Origin: Noviherbaspirillum autotrophicum
GTDB lineage: Bacteria > Pseudomonadota > Gammaproteobacteria > Burkholderiales > Burkholderiaceae_D
Length of the DNA stretch: 64,000 nt
Assembly (NCBI RefSeq): GCF_000818395.1
Contig: NZ_JWJG01000028.1
Coordinates: 4,542,615 to 4,606,614, forward strand
Reading direction: 5' to 3'
The notes beneath the pieces were generated by a model. The model was given only the letters and a program-made list of their open reading frames with translations, had not been told where the DNA came from and did no database searches. The position numbers and the translations under genes were made by a program. The first letter of the stretch is position 1, and every line of letters begins with the position of its first letter. Positions 38,786-48,298 of this stretch are shown piece after piece.

Positions 38786-39152
38786 TCAGGCTATCGCGCG
38801 CGCAAACGTTATCCGCGTCGCCGGCTCCCTCTAGCTCCGGCCGCGAGCGCTGGCCATGCTGGTCCGACGCCGCATCGAGCATGGCGCTGAATTTCTTATA
38901 TGCATTGAAGTGGTATTGCTCGACCATGGTCGACTGCATCATGCGGTTCGTCTGTGCGTCGCGCAGAGCTGCATCATCGCCCTCCTGCACCGTCACGTCC
39001 TGCTTGTCCGACGCCGTTCCGGAGGACGATGCGGCAAACTGAGCCGTTCCCGCACGGACCGGGCCGGCGCGCCCGCCGCAACTGGCAATCGCGCATATCA
39101 CAAACGCGATACCCGATGCCTGGATGGCGCGCGTTAAACAAGGCATTATCAT
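38769..39152 (-). CDS. Small putative lipoprotein
   Basis: A 127-residue hypothetical protein. It has an N-terminal hydrophobic segment ending in a lipobox-like IASC followed by GGRAG, suggesting export and lipidation at C25. The mature part is charged and has no domain I recognise (a segment TNRMMQSTMVEQYHFNAY is distinctive). GGGGAG lies 7 bases before the ATG at 39152, which is good evidence the gene is real. It converges on and overlaps moeB. Confidence 0.65.
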   Translation of the reverse strand: MIMPCLTRAIQASGIAFVICAIASCGGRAGPVRAGTAQFAASSSGTASDKQDVTVQEGDDAALRDAQTNRMMQSTMVEQYHFNAYKKFSAMLDAASDQHGQRSRPELEGAGDADNVCARDSLIRQDD

Positions 39153-39376
39153 TTGAAGTCTCCCCTCGCATGATTATTTGCGAACCCGCCACGCCCCCTT
39201 TGGCTTGTATCAACCGCATTACAGTTGTCCGCCAAAGCCTTATCCCTGCTCAAGCGCGCTTGTCCTGCGGGTAGCCGGCACTGCAACGCGACCATGTCGC
39301 GCTCCAGCGCTATCGATGTCCCGGTGCTACAATCGCCCGGCAAGCTCATTGCCCTTCAGCAACTTTCATTTCCTTC

Positions 39377-40273
39377 ATGTCCCCCGCCGATCTCGCGAAG
39401 CTGGTCTTTCTTTCCGCCATTTGGGGTGGCTCGTTCATCTTCCTGCGGGTTGCCGTACCGGAAGTGGGACCTCTGCTGACCGCGATGCTGCGCACATCCC
39501 TGGCCGGCGTTGCCTTGATGCTGTTTGCCACCGCGACCGGCGTGACGATGAACTGGCGCGCGAATCTCAAACCGTTTGCCGTAGTCGGGCTGTTTGCCGG
39601 CGTCTTGCCGTTCACCTGCTTTTCATTCGCGGCGCTGCATCTGCCGGCGGCGTATTCGGCCGTGTTGAATGCGACAGCGCCGCTGTTCGGCGCGGTGTTT
39701 TCGGCGCTGTGGCTGGCCGAGCGCCTGACGGCGCGCAAGATCGCCGGCCTGCTGCTGGGCGTGGCGGGAGTGGCGATACTGGTTGGCGCCGGCACGCTGG
39801 CGGCGACACCGGCGACACTGATCTCGATTGCCGCCTGCCTGCTGGCGGCGGCAAGCTATGCGGTATCGAGCATCATCGTCAAAAAGACCGGCATGCCCGG
39901 CGGCATCCATCCCATCGCCATGGCCACCGGATCGCTCGTGCTGGGCGGGTTGATGATGCTGCCGACGGCGCCCTTTGCACTGCCGAAGGCCATGCCGTCG
40001 CTGCTGGCGCTGGGATGCATTACCGGTCTTTCCCTGTTGTCGTCCGGGCTGGCGCAGGCATTATTCATTCCGCTGATCGTGAAGGTGGGGCCGACGAGGG
40101 CGATGTGCGTGTCGTTTCTGATCCCCTTGTTCAGCATGCTGTGGGGAGCATTCTTCCTGCATGAGGCGGTGCGTGCCGGGACACTGGTTGGCGGCGCCGT
40201 CGTGCTGCTCGCGATGGCGCTTGTGCTGCCGGCCGCGCACAGTGCGCCAGCCAAGGCGATTGCCGGGGAATAG
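39377..40273 (+). CDS. EamA/DMT-family permease 1
   Basis: A 298-residue inner-membrane protein with about ten membrane helices in two EamA halves (about 5-135 and 150-285). LIFLSAIWGGSFIFLRVAVPEVGPLL-like residues start it and LFGAVFSALWLAERLTARKIAGLLLG marks the first half's end. Drug/metabolite transporters of this kind export amino acids or other metabolites; the substrate is unknown. It is unrelated in neighbourhood to the second EamA gene at 42.2 kb. Confidence 0.88.
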   Translation: MSPADLAKLVFLSAIWGGSFIFLRVAVPEVGPLLTAMLRTSLAGVALMLFATATGVTMNWRANLKPFAVVGLFAGVLPFTCFSFAALHLPAAYSAVLNATAPLFGAVFSALWLAERLTARKIAGLLLGVAGVAILVGAGTLAATPATLISIAACLLAAASYAVSSIIVKKTGMPGGIHPIAMATGSLVLGGLMMLPTAPFALPKAMPSLLALGCITGLSLLSSGLAQALFIPLIVKVGPTRAMCVSFLIPLFSMLWGAFFLHEAVRAGTLVGGAVVLLAMALVLPAAHSAPAKAIAGE

Positions 40274-40277
40274 GCGA

Positions 40278-42122
40278 TCAGCCTACCAGCCTCGCCCGCA
40301 AGGCGCCGCGCAAGGCATTGCACAGCACGATTTTTTCAGCCTGCCGCAGGTCATCCGGCGTGAGGCGCCGTTCCCGCGCATTCCATGCCGGATCGGCCAG
40401 CATGGCCGCGCGCATCACGCCGGGCAACAAGCCGGCGGAAAGTGGCGGCGTGTACCAGCGGCCGTCGAGCTTGACGAAGACATTGCTGCGCCCGCCTTCG
40501 GTCAATTCGCCGTCGCGATTCTGAAACAGCATGTCGAATGCGCCCTGCGCTTCCGCCGCGCGCCAGGAGACATCGTAGCGTTCGCGCACGGTGGTCTTGT
40601 GGCGCAGGAAGAGATCGTTCGCGGCGACAGCCTCGGTCGCGAGCAGCACGCGCACCGGTTCGCGCAAAGGCGCAAGCGGCGCGCTCTGCAAGTCGCAGCC
40701 GCCGTCGCGCCGCAATGCAAGCCGCAGCCGATGCGGCGCGTCCGGCGGCAGCGCATCGCACACCTGGCGCAAGACAGCGCGCAGGCTCGATGCATCGCAT
40801 TTAAATCCGAAATATTGCGCCGACGCAGACAGGCGCTTCAGATGCAAATCCAGATGGCGGCAGCCGCCTTCGCGCGTGGCGTACATCGTTTCCAGCAGCT
40901 CGAATTCATTCGGCAAGCCGGTCAGGAACGCCGCCTTCAGCGCGCACTCGGCGAATTCCTCCGCCGCCACGCTGTCATGCACGATGCCCGCGCCCACGCC
41001 CATTTCTCCCTTGCGCACGCCATCGATGACGTCCGCCTGCAGGCAGAGTGTGCGAATCGGCACCGACAGGCAGAAGTCGCCAACGCCACTTGCACCGTGC
41101 GCGCCGGGCGCATCAAACCAGCCGATGGCGCCGGTATAGACGCCACGCGCATCGGGCTCCAGTTCACGGATGATTTGCATGGTGCGCCGCTTGGGCGCGC
41201 CGGTGATCGAGCCGCACGGGTAGAGCGCACCGAATATGTCGTGCAGCGTCACGTCGTCGCGCAGGCGCGCTTCGATGGTGGACGTCATTTGCAGCACGCC
41301 GCTGAAGCGTTCGACGTTGAACAGCTGCGGCACCCGCACCGATCCGACATCGGCCACGCGCCCCAGATCGTTGCGCAGCAGGTCGACGATCATCAGGTTC
41401 TCCGCCCGGTTTTTCGGATCGGCCGCGAGCGCCGCGGCGCGTTCCCTGTCCTGCCGCGCGTCGCCCGTGGCGGCTGCGGTTCCCTTCATCGGGCGCGCCA
41501 TCAGCGTGCCTTGCGCATGCTGCATGAACAATTCGGGCGACAGCGACAAGATGGCGCGCCCGTCCGGCAGCATGATGAATGCGCCATACGGCACCGGCTG
41601 CCGCTGGCGCAGGCGCCGATACAGCGCATGCGGCGCACCGAACGCATCGAAGCGCAGGCGATACGTATAGTTGATCTGGTAGGTGTCGCCGGCTTCGATG
41701 TAGGCATGAATTCGCGCAATCGCAGCGGCGAACTCCTGCTCTGCTACGCTGGCCGACACGCCGGCAATGCCTGCGGGCCGGCCGTCGCACGGCCGCTGCG
41801 CCAGCCAATTCTCGACCTGCGCCGACGACAGCCGCTCGCAGCGCTCGAACAGCAGCACCTGCGCCAATGGCCCGCCTTCTTCGCGCGGTGCAATCGCATG
41901 CAGTGCGGCGCCCAGTTCGTAGGAAAACACGCCCACCGCATGCAAGCCCTGTTGCAATGCGCCTTGCATCGCATCGAGCATGGCCGGCAGGCCGGCAGCA
42001 TCCTCGCAGGCCAGCGTACCGGCATAGCCCGTGTACAGGCGCGAGCGCGGATCGGCATCGCCGGCCCGGCAGTCGTCAAGCAGCGCAACGCAATCGGTGG
42101 CGGGATTGAAAGGAGGATTCAA
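40278..42122 (-). CDS. pabBC: Fused aminodeoxychorismate synthase component I / aminodeoxychorismate lyase
   Basis: A 614-residue two-domain protein for 4-aminobenzoate, the folate precursor. Residues about 100-400 are a PabB chorismate-binding domain with ARPMKGTAAAT (the PIKGT-type motif), PKNRAENLMIVDLLRNDLGR and GSITGAPKRRTMQIIRELE. Residues about 415-614 are a PabC-like class IV PLP lyase, with LETMYATREGG, a probable PLP lysine in RHKTTVRERYD, and TEGGRSNVFV. Such PabB-PabC fusions are known in several proteobacteria. The amidotransferase PabA is not in this window. Confidence 0.92.
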   Translation of the reverse strand: MNPPFNPATDCVALLDDCRAGDADPRSRLYTGYAGTLACEDAAGLPAMLDAMQGALQQGLHAVGVFSYELGAALHAIAPREEGGPLAQVLLFERCERLSSAQVENWLAQRPCDGRPAGIAGVSASVAEQEFAAAIARIHAYIEAGDTYQINYTYRLRFDAFGAPHALYRRLRQRQPVPYGAFIMLPDGRAILSLSPELFMQHAQGTLMARPMKGTAAATGDARQDRERAAALAADPKNRAENLMIVDLLRNDLGRVADVGSVRVPQLFNVERFSGVLQMTSTIEARLRDDVTLHDIFGALYPCGSITGAPKRRTMQIIRELEPDARGVYTGAIGWFDAPGAHGASGVGDFCLSVPIRTLCLQADVIDGVRKGEMGVGAGIVHDSVAAEEFAECALKAAFLTGLPNEFELLETMYATREGGCRHLDLHLKRLSASAQYFGFKCDASSLRAVLRQVCDALPPDAPHRLRLALRRDGGCDLQSAPLAPLREPVRVLLATEAVAANDLFLRHKTTVRERYDVSWRAAEAQGAFDMLFQNRDGELTEGGRSNVFVKLDGRWYTPPLSAGLLPGVMRAAMLADPAWNARERRLTPDDLRQAEKIVLCNALRGALRARLVG

Positions 42123-42202
42123 GGCAGTACAGGCAGCGAGAATGCGTCGGCGCTCAGACGCCGCGCCGAAACGCGTATTGTAATGCCAAGCCGGACACCG
42201 GT

Positions 42203-43099
42203 TTAGCTACCCTTCTTTGCAAGATAAATACCCCACAGCAGCAGCGCGGCCCCCAGCATCTGGATTGGCCCGATCGCTTCGCCGAAAATCAGCCAGGCAG
42301 CGACGGCGGCGGTCAGCGGCTGGATCAGCAGGCTGACCGACGACAGCGACGCCGGCAGGTGCGCCAGCGCATAGGCGATCACCGTTTGGCCGCCGATCTG
42401 CGCCACCAGCGCCAGCGCCAGCAGCGGCAGCCAGCCGGCGTGCTGCGCAGGCCAGAAGCCGCCCGGCGCTACCAGCGCAAACGGCAGCAGCGCCAGTCCG
42501 GTAATGGTCGTGCTCCAGGCCATCAGGCGCGCGGTGGAATACTGGCTGCGCGCCTCCTTGATCACCAGCTGGTAGGCTGCATAGAACACGGCGCTGCCCA
42601 GCCCTAGCGTGTCACCCAGCAGCTTATCGCTGCCGCCGTGCCCGCCCGCCGCCGCATTCGGTCCCACGAGCATCACCGCGCCGACCAGCGCGACCACCAT
42701 GCCGACGACGAAGACGCGCGCAAAGCGCATGCGATGGGCGAACCACATCCATAGCGCGATGAAGATCGGCGCGAAGTTCGACAGCAGCGTGGCGTTCGCC
42801 ACGGTGGTGTAATGCAGCGACAGGTGCCACACGCCCATGTCGCCGGCGAAGTACATGCCGGCCAGGACCAGCGCCATGCTGAAGTCGGTGCGCTTGCCGC
42901 CCTTTTCATCCTGAGTGCGCACGGCGCAAGCCCATGCCCACAGGGCCGGTGCGGCCAGCGCCATGCGCCAGAACGCCGACGCCAAGGGATTGACGTCCGA
43001 CAAGCGCATGAAAATGCCGGCGAAACCGATCGCGACGCCGCCCAGCAGAAGTGCGGCGAAGGCGAAGACGGGAAAGGGCTGACGGGAAGAGGTGTCCAT
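42203..43099 (-). CDS. EamA/DMT-family permease 2
   Basis: A 298-residue inner-membrane permease with about ten helices in two EamA halves (first about 10-145, second about 160-295, with QTVIAYALAHLPASLSSVSLL). The ATG at 43099 gives a normal N-terminus; a GTG 19 codons upstream is also open. The substrate is unknown. It follows slmA on the same strand. Confidence 0.87.
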   Translation of the reverse strand: MDTSSRQPFPVFAFAALLLGGVAIGFAGIFMRLSDVNPLASAFWRMALAAPALWAWACAVRTQDEKGGKRTDFSMALVLAGMYFAGDMGVWHLSLHYTTVANATLLSNFAPIFIALWMWFAHRMRFARVFVVGMVVALVGAVMLVGPNAAAGGHGGSDKLLGDTLGLGSAVFYAAYQLVIKEARSQYSTARLMAWSTTITGLALLPFALVAPGGFWPAQHAGWLPLLALALVAQIGGQTVIAYALAHLPASLSSVSLLIQPLTAAVAAWLIFGEAIGPIQMLGAALLLWGIYLAKKGS

Positions 43100-43223
43100 G
43101 CAGGCGGTCAAGCGCAGTTGCAAAGACGCAGAGTGTACTGAGGTTTTGATTTCCACGCTTTACGCGCGGCGCAACAGCGATATTCGAGCCCGTGCGGCGC
43201 ACCAGCGCCACATGGGCCCGGGC

Positions 43224-43799
43224 TCAAGCCAGCAGCAGCGCGATCTGCGCCTGCGCATTCTCCGAAGGGTTTTGCCTGAAGCCGCTCTTGGCGAAGCGAT
43301 GCCAGCGCCCCAGCACCAGGCTGGCGATCATGTTGGCGCGCGCGGCGACTTCGCCTTCCTGCGCCGCGCCCTGTGTGACGGCGATGCGCAGCGCCTGCTT
43401 CAGCGCCAGCTCGACGCGCTCGATGAACTGGTTCATGCGCAGCTGCAGGCGTTCGTCCTCGTTGACCAGCGCGTCGCCGATCAGCACCCGGGTCATGCCG
43501 GGATTGCGTTCGGCGAAATTGAGCAGCATGCCGGCAATCGCCTGCACCTGCGCCAGGCCGTTTTCCTGCTGCTCGCTGATCTGGTTGATCAAGCTAAACA
43601 CGGTGGATTCAATGAATTCGATCAGGCCTTCGAACATCTGCGCCTTGCTGGCGAAGTGTCGGTACAGCGCCGCCTCCGATACTTCGAGTTTGGCGGCCAG
43701 CGCCGCGGTGGTGATTTTTTCTCCCTTGGGATGCTCCAGCATTGCTGCCAGTGCCTGAAGAATCTGGAGCTTGCGTTCGCCCGGTTTTGTGGTTGCCAT
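43224..43799 (-). CDS. slmA: Nucleoid occlusion factor SlmA (TetR family)
   Basis: A 191-residue TetR-family DNA-binding protein that blocks FtsZ assembly over the nucleoid. The helix-turn-helix domain (about 10-60) contains KITTAALAAKLEVSEAALYRHFASKAQMF, the SlmA hallmark. LIEFIESTVFSLINQI and NFAERNPGMTRVLIGDALV follow in the ligand domain. It sits beside the HAD nucleotidase gene, and argB is close by; an argB-HAD-slmA order occurs in related bacteria. Confidence 0.93.
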   Translation of the reverse strand: MATTKPGERKLQILQALAAMLEHPKGEKITTAALAAKLEVSEAALYRHFASKAQMFEGLIEFIESTVFSLINQISEQQENGLAQVQAIAGMLLNFAERNPGMTRVLIGDALVNEDERLQLRMNQFIERVELALKQALRIAVTQGAAQEGEVAARANMIASLVLGRWHRFAKSGFRQNPSENAQAQIALLLA

Positions 43800-43817
43800 G
43801 ATGTTCAGGTGATGTGA

Positions 43818-44543
43818 TTAACGCAGTCGATGCAATTGGGTCGGCAGTTCCGTGACCGATTGTACTTTGACATCGACGTAATTGGGCCGCTTGGTAAATG
43901 CCGGCAGCGGACGGTTGCCCGCCAGCTGACGCAGGTTGGGACTGGTTGCCAGGTACTGCGTGATCCAGACAGTGCGCATGCCGATCGCCTTGGCGGCCTT
44001 GAGCGCGTCGACACTATCCTCCACCAATACACAACGGCTAGGAGCGACGCGTTCTTTAGCCACCAGCTTGCGCAGCAGGTGCCGAGACGGCTTCGGGCGC
44101 AGCTGCCGATGCACGCGCATCGCCTCGATCGGAATGTGCTTGGCGAAATGCCGGTGCAGCCCGAGGTGGCGCATCACGTCGTGCGAATAGCGGCGCGGCG
44201 CATTGGTCAGCAGGATCTTGCGCCCGGGGAGGCGTCTGAGCAACTGGCCGAGGCCGCGCTCGGCGCGGATCATGGAAGTCAGGTCATCGAAGCGGTGCGC
44301 CTCGCGCAGGAAGTCCTCCATCTTCACCTGGTGATGCCTGACCATGCCCAGCAAGGTCGCGCCGTAACGCTTCCAGTACGCCAGGCGCGCGGCATTGACG
44401 GTGTCAGGATCGGCTGGGGTGTCGCCGTCGCCGAGCACCTTCGCGATGAAGGCGTTCATGTTCGCATTAATGGCCGGGAAAATCGCATGCGATGCGTCAT
44501 GCAGCGTGTTATCGAGGTCGAACAACCAAATCGGCTTGGGCAT
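43818..44543 (-). CDS. HAD-family pyrimidine 5'-nucleotidase-like hydrolase
   Basis: A 241-residue HAD hydrolase with motif I LFDLDNTLHD, motif II ILLTNAPRR, the lysine region LRPKPSRH, and motif IV CVLVEDSVDAL. It matches the pyrimidine 5'-nucleotidase branch (SDT1/YjjG-like). It would dephosphorylate nucleotides, which is inferred. It begins 18 bases before slmA and lies in the same direction. Confidence 0.88.
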   Translation of the reverse strand: MPKPIWLFDLDNTLHDASHAIFPAINANMNAFIAKVLGDGDTPADPDTVNAARLAYWKRYGATLLGMVRHHQVKMEDFLREAHRFDDLTSMIRAERGLGQLLRRLPGRKILLTNAPRRYSHDVMRHLGLHRHFAKHIPIEAMRVHRQLRPKPSRHLLRKLVAKERVAPSRCVLVEDSVDALKAAKAIGMRTVWITQYLATSPNLRQLAGNRPLPAFTKRPNYVDVKVQSVTELPTQLHRLR

Positions 44544-44587
44544 CTGCTAGAGTTGTTGCGGGCCTAAAGTAGACCCATGGGGAGCGC

Positions 44588-45511
44588 ATGAACATCAGAA
44601 TTATTTTTTTGCTAAGCGCATTCGCCGCATTTCTTCTTCCGTTCGCCTATGGCGAGAATAATCCAGCCCCTGCCGCCGCACAAGTCACGGCAGCTCCACG
44701 CCGCGGCGCGCTGTACCGGGTGCGGCATCAAGGCCACACCGCCTATCTGTTCGGCACCATCCATGTCGGCCTGCCCGCCTTCTATCCGCTCGACGACCAA
44801 GTCACGCAGGCGCTGTCGCACGCAACCAATCTGGTGCTGGAACTGGACGTGCGCCAAAGCGAGCCGTTTCAGGCGGCACTGCGAAAGCACGGCCGGTATG
44901 CCGAGGGCGACTCGCTGGAGCGCCATCTGTCGCCGGACGGTCTTGCGCATTTGCGGCGCACGCTGCAACAACTGGGCATGCCGTTCGAACAGGTGACGAC
45001 GCTGAAACCGTGGCTAGTGACGAATCTGTTGATGGGGCTGGACCTGGAACGTCAGGGTTATCAGCGCCAGCACGGCATCGAGTTCTTTTTGCTCGCGCAG
45101 GCGCGAACCAAGGAAGTGCAGGAGCTGGAGTCGGCCGAATATCAAATGTCCCTGTTCGACGGCATGAGCGACGCCGATCAGGAGCAGTACCTGCGCGAGA
45201 ATCTGGCCGATTGGGAAGAAGGCGAATTGCAGAGGAAGGCGCACGCGCTCATCGATGCCTGGGCCAGCGCCGACAGCGACGCGCAGGAGCAGCTGTTGCG
45301 CGCCTCGCTGGCGGAGAAAACCCTGTCGGCCGACTTCACGCACCGCGTCCTGCTCGACAAGCGCAATCCGGAGATGGCCGACAAGATCGGCGCGCTGCTG
45401 AAAACCGACGAGACGTCCTTTGTCGCCATCGGCCTGCTGCACCTGCTGGGGGAAAACGGCGTACCGGCGCTGCTGCGCCGGAGTGGCTACGAAGTGGAAA
45501 AGCTGTATTGA
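44588..45511 (+). CDS. TraB/GumN-family exported protein
   Basis: A 307-residue protein with a signal peptide (about 1-22). The TraB/GumN motif YLFGTIHVGLPAFYPL and a C-terminal SFVAIGLLHLLGENGVPALL with the second histidine are conserved. Related TIKI proteins are metalloproteases, but bacterial members are not well characterised. It is oriented against its neighbours, between the HAD gene and argB. Confidence 0.88.
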   Translation: MNIRIIFLLSAFAAFLLPFAYGENNPAPAAAQVTAAPRRGALYRVRHQGHTAYLFGTIHVGLPAFYPLDDQVTQALSHATNLVLELDVRQSEPFQAALRKHGRYAEGDSLERHLSPDGLAHLRRTLQQLGMPFEQVTTLKPWLVTNLLMGLDLERQGYQRQHGIEFFLLAQARTKEVQELESAEYQMSLFDGMSDADQEQYLRENLADWEEGELQRKAHALIDAWASADSDAQEQLLRASLAEKTLSADFTHRVLLDKRNPEMADKIGALLKTDETSFVAIGLLHLLGENGVPALLRRSGYEVEKLY

Positions 45512-45559
45512 AGTCCCGCCCGCCGCAAAAAGAGTTTGGGGCGCGCGGGAATGTCGCGT

Positions 45560-46471
45560 TCAGTGCGAGCGGATCATGGTGCCGAATGCCTGTTCGGTCA
45601 GCACTTCCAGCAGCAGCGAATGCTCGATGCGGCCGTCGATGATGTGCACGGTATTGACGCCCGATTTGGCCGCGTCCAGCGCCGACGAAATCTTCGGCAG
45701 CATACCGCCGGAAATCGTGCCGTCGGCGAACATCTCGTCGATCTCGCGCGCCGACAGGTCGGTCAGCAGATTGCCCTGCTTGTCCTGCACGCCGGCGATA
45801 TTGGTCATCATGATCAGTTTTTCGGCGCGCAGGATTTCCGCGATCTTGCCGGCCACTAGGTCGGCATTGATGTTGTACGCCTGGCCATCCTCGCCGAAAC
45901 CGATCGGCGAAATGATCGGGATGAAGGCATCGTCCTGCAGCGCCTTGACCACGGCCGGGTTGATCGCCTCGATCTCGCCGACGAAGCCGATGTCCAAGAA
46001 CTGACCCGGATTTTCCTTGTCCGGCATTTTCATCTTGCGTGCACGGATCAGGCCGCCGTCCTTGCCGGTCAAGCCGACCGCCTGGCCACCGTAGTGGTTA
46101 ATGAGCATCACGATATCCTGCTGCACTTCGCCGCCCAGCACCCACTCCACCACTTCCATGGTTTCTTCGTCGGTGATGCGCATGCCCTGCACGAAGGTGC
46201 CCTGCTTGCCGAGGCGCTTCAATGCATTATCGATCTGCGGGCCGCCGCCGTGCACCACGACCGGGTTCATGCCGACCAGCTTGAGCAGGATGACGTCGCG
46301 CGCAAAGCTGTGCTTCAGGCGCTCCTCCGTCATGGCATTGCCGCCGTATTTGACGACAATCGTCTTGCCGTGGAACTTGCGGATATAAGGCAGTGCCTCG
46401 GCCAGGATTTGTGCCTTGATCTGTGGAGCAACCGCACTCAGATCGGCGGCGGGATCGGTTAAGTCGGTCAT
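45560..46471 (-). CDS. argB: N-acetylglutamate kinase
   Basis: Second step of arginine synthesis, 303 residues, cytosolic. [11 protein letters not shown] near the N-terminus, [11 protein letters not shown] and [28 protein letters not shown] are typical. It starts at [14 protein letters not shown] (46471), leaving a family-like N-terminal helix. The divergent ECF sigma gene starts 122 bases away, so that gap holds two promoters. Confidence 0.95.
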   Translation of the reverse strand: MTDLTDPAADLSAVAPQIKAQILAEALPYIRKFHGKTIVVKYGGNAMTEERLKHSFARDVILLKLVGMNPVVVHGGGPQIDNALKRLGKQGTFVQGMRITDEETMEVVEWVLGGEVQQDIVMLINHYGGQAVGLTGKDGGLIRARKMKMPDKENPGQFLDIGFVGEIEAINPAVVKALQDDAFIPIISPIGFGEDGQAYNINADLVAGKIAEILRAEKLIMMTNIAGVQDKQGNLLTDLSAREIDEMFADGTISGGMLPKISSALDAAKSGVNTVHIIDGRIEHSLLLEVLTEQAFGTMIRSH

Positions 46472-46593
46472 GGTAGGGCCTATCGTCAACATTTCGTTGG
46501 ACGCGATTTTACAGGGAAAGCGCATCCGAAGCGCGTTTGTGTGCCACGGCATTTCTTGTATTTCGACGATTGTTAGTCTAGTCTTTTGCGCAA

Positions 46594-47175
46594 ATGACAA
46601 TCTCTTCGGACCTCCATCGCGAACTCGAATCCCTGCGCCCGGCGCTGGTGCGCTTTGCCGTCCTGCAGCTGCGTAATGACAGTCTGGCGGAGGATGTGGT
46701 GCAGGATGCGCTGATGGCGGTATTGGAAAAGCCGGAGCGCTTCGCCGGCCAGTCCTCGCTGCGCACCTACGTCACCGGCATCCTCAAGCACAAGATCATC
46801 GACGCGCTGCGCAGCACGCGGCGCGAAGTTCGCATCGAAGCCGAGGATGGGCAGTCCGACGCCGACGTGATCGATGCACTGTTCAAGCCGGATGGACATA
46901 CAGTCAACACGCCGCACCGCTGGGGCGACCCGGATGCGACGCTGGAACAGAAGGACTTCTTCCGTGTCCTGGAACTTTGCCTGGAAAAGCTGCCTCCCAA
47001 GAATGCCCGCATTTTCATGATGCGGGAGTGGCTGGAACTCGATACCGATGAAATCTGTAAGGAATTGGGCATTTCCACGTCTAATGCGTGGGTCATGCTG
47101 TATCGCGCCCGCGTTCAACTGCGCGAATGCCTGGACCTGAAATGGTTCGGCAACCGGGCCCGCCAAGACCACTAG
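46594..47175 (+). CDS. ECF-type RNA polymerase sigma factor
   Basis: A 193-residue sigma-70-family factor. Region 2 (about 10-75) includes [14 protein letters not shown] and [19 protein letters not shown]. Region 4 (about 125-180) includes [17 protein letters not shown] and [22 protein letters not shown] 12-base gap leads to a small zinc-finger protein, probably its anti-sigma factor. The regulon is unknown. Confidence 0.9.
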   Translation: MTISSDLHRELESLRPALVRFAVLQLRNDSLAEDVVQDALMAVLEKPERFAGQSSLRTYVTGILKHKIIDALRSTRREVRIEAEDGQSDADVIDALFKPDGHTVNTPHRWGDPDATLEQKDFFRVLELCLEKLPPKNARIFMMREWLELDTDEICKELGISTSNAWVMLYRARVQLRECLDLKWFGNRARQDH

Positions 47176-47187
47176 GAAAACCGTTCA

Positions 47188-47400
47188 ATGGCGCTCAAGA
47201 TCACTTGCAAGGAAGTGCACCGCCTTACCTCTGAAGGCCTGGACCGCGAATTGTCGATGGTCGAACGCACGCGCATGCAGGTCCACCTGCTGATGTGCCA
47301 CGCCTGCCGCACTTTCACCGACCAGATGCAACTGCTGCGGCACGCCATGCGCCAGCTGCTGCCCCCGTCCGGCGACGACCGGCGGGGCGGCGGACAATAG
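47188..47400 (+). CDS. Small zinc-finger (zf-HC2) anti-sigma factor
   Basis: A 70-residue cytosolic protein with the ZAS motif HLLMCHACRTF (HxxxCxxC) and an N-terminal cysteine at position 7. It has no membrane helix, so it is a soluble anti-sigma of the redox-sensing type. Being 12 bases after the ECF gene, it is likely to bind that sigma; the stimulus is unknown, and thiol oxidation is an inference. Confidence 0.85.
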   Translation: MALKITCKEVHRLTSEGLDRELSMVERTRMQVHLLMCHACRTFTDQMQLLRHAMRQLLPPSGDDRRGGGQ

Positions 47401-47419
47401 CAATTCATCAACAACACTT

Positions 47420-47454
47420 GGCCGGCCCGGCCGAATAAAGCATCCCCGGGATGC
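47420..47454. terminator. Two short GC-rich hairpins between convergent genes
   Basis: GGCCGG-C-CCGGCC at 47420-47432 and GCATCCC-C-GGGATGC at 47440-47454 lie between the stop codons of the anti-sigma and SPOR genes. No T-tract follows either, so they may only be weak bidirectional stops. Confidence 0.3.
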
Positions 47455-47455
47455 G

Positions 47456-48298
47456 TCAGGCCGGTTCGCAGCGCCGGATTTCCTGCTTGGGAAAGCGCGC
47501 CTTGATTCTTTCCAGGACAGCCTTCTTGTCCGCTTCCATGTCCCGCACCTGCAGCGCGACCAGATTGGCGCTGCGCTCCCCGATGCGGGCCGAGCGCACG
47601 CCCTTCTGGTTCAAATTGGCAAGATGCGTGCGCGCCGCATCCTCCGTCTTGAACACGCCGAGCGAAATACCCCAACGCAAGCTGGAATTGTCCTGGATGA
47701 TGAAGAAGTCGTCGACGCCCAGGCCGCGCAGCTCCTCCGCCTTCTTCTCGGCGGACTCCCTGTCGGCCTGCGGAGGAATATAAACGATATGGCTGGTCAC
47801 TTCCCGCACCGGGCGCTGCTCGATGCGGCTGCCGACGGAAAGTGCCGACAGTTGGGCGGCGACGCGCTTGGCATCCTCGGTATTGAAGTTGCCGATTTCG
47901 GTGCACGCGATCATCGCTGGCTTTTTCTTCTCCGGCGGAGGCGGTGCGGGGGTGGCGGGGGTGGCCGTTGCGGCGTTCGCAGCCGGCGCAGGGGCAGCCG
48001 GAGCGCCATGTTCTTTCACGGGGGCGGCGACCGGGGCGGGCGCCACCGGTTCTGCCGCCGCAGCCGTTACCGACGATGGCGCGGCAGCGGGTGCTGCCGG
48101 AGCAGACGATGCAGGACTAGACGCGGAACTGGGGGCGGAACTGGGTGCCGAAACGAGCTTGATCTTTTCGGGATTGAGCTGATTGCCCAGGCGCGCCGGC
48201 TCGCGGCCGCTCGGCAGCCACCAGTCGAGATACCCGCGCTGGTAGGAAAACAAGGCGGCATTGGCAAGCACCAATAGCCAGAAAAAGAATTTCAGCAT
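47456..48298 (-). CDS. SPOR-domain membrane protein
   Basis: A 280-residue protein with one N-terminal membrane helix (MLKFFFWLLVLANAALFSY), a Pro/Ala/Ser-rich periplasmic linker (about 55-130) and a C-terminal SPOR-like domain (about 140-265) with WGISLGVFKTEDAARTHLANL. SPOR domains bind denuded septal peptidoglycan. The start overlaps the coaX stop by 7 bases, so it is cotranscribed with coaX. Confidence 0.87.
   Translation of the reverse strand: MLKFFFWLLVLANAALFSYQRGYLDWWLPSGREPARLGNQLNPEKIKLVSAPSSAPSSASSPASSAPAAPAAAPSSVTAAAAEPVAPAPVAAPVKEHGAPAAPAPAANAATATPATPAPPPPEKKKPAMIACTEIGNFNTEDAKRVAAQLSALSVGSRIEQRPVREVTSHIVYIPPQADRESAEKKAEELRGLGVDDFFIIQDNSSLRWGISLGVFKTEDAARTHLANLNQKGVRSARIGERSANLVALQVRDMEADKKAVLERIKARFPKQEIRRCEPA

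Noticed and set aside
40161-42206. Long plus-strand frame opposite pabBC (about 681 codons)
   Set aside because: Shadow of the fused pabBC gene; composition is Arg/Ala/Gln-rich with no recognisable motif.
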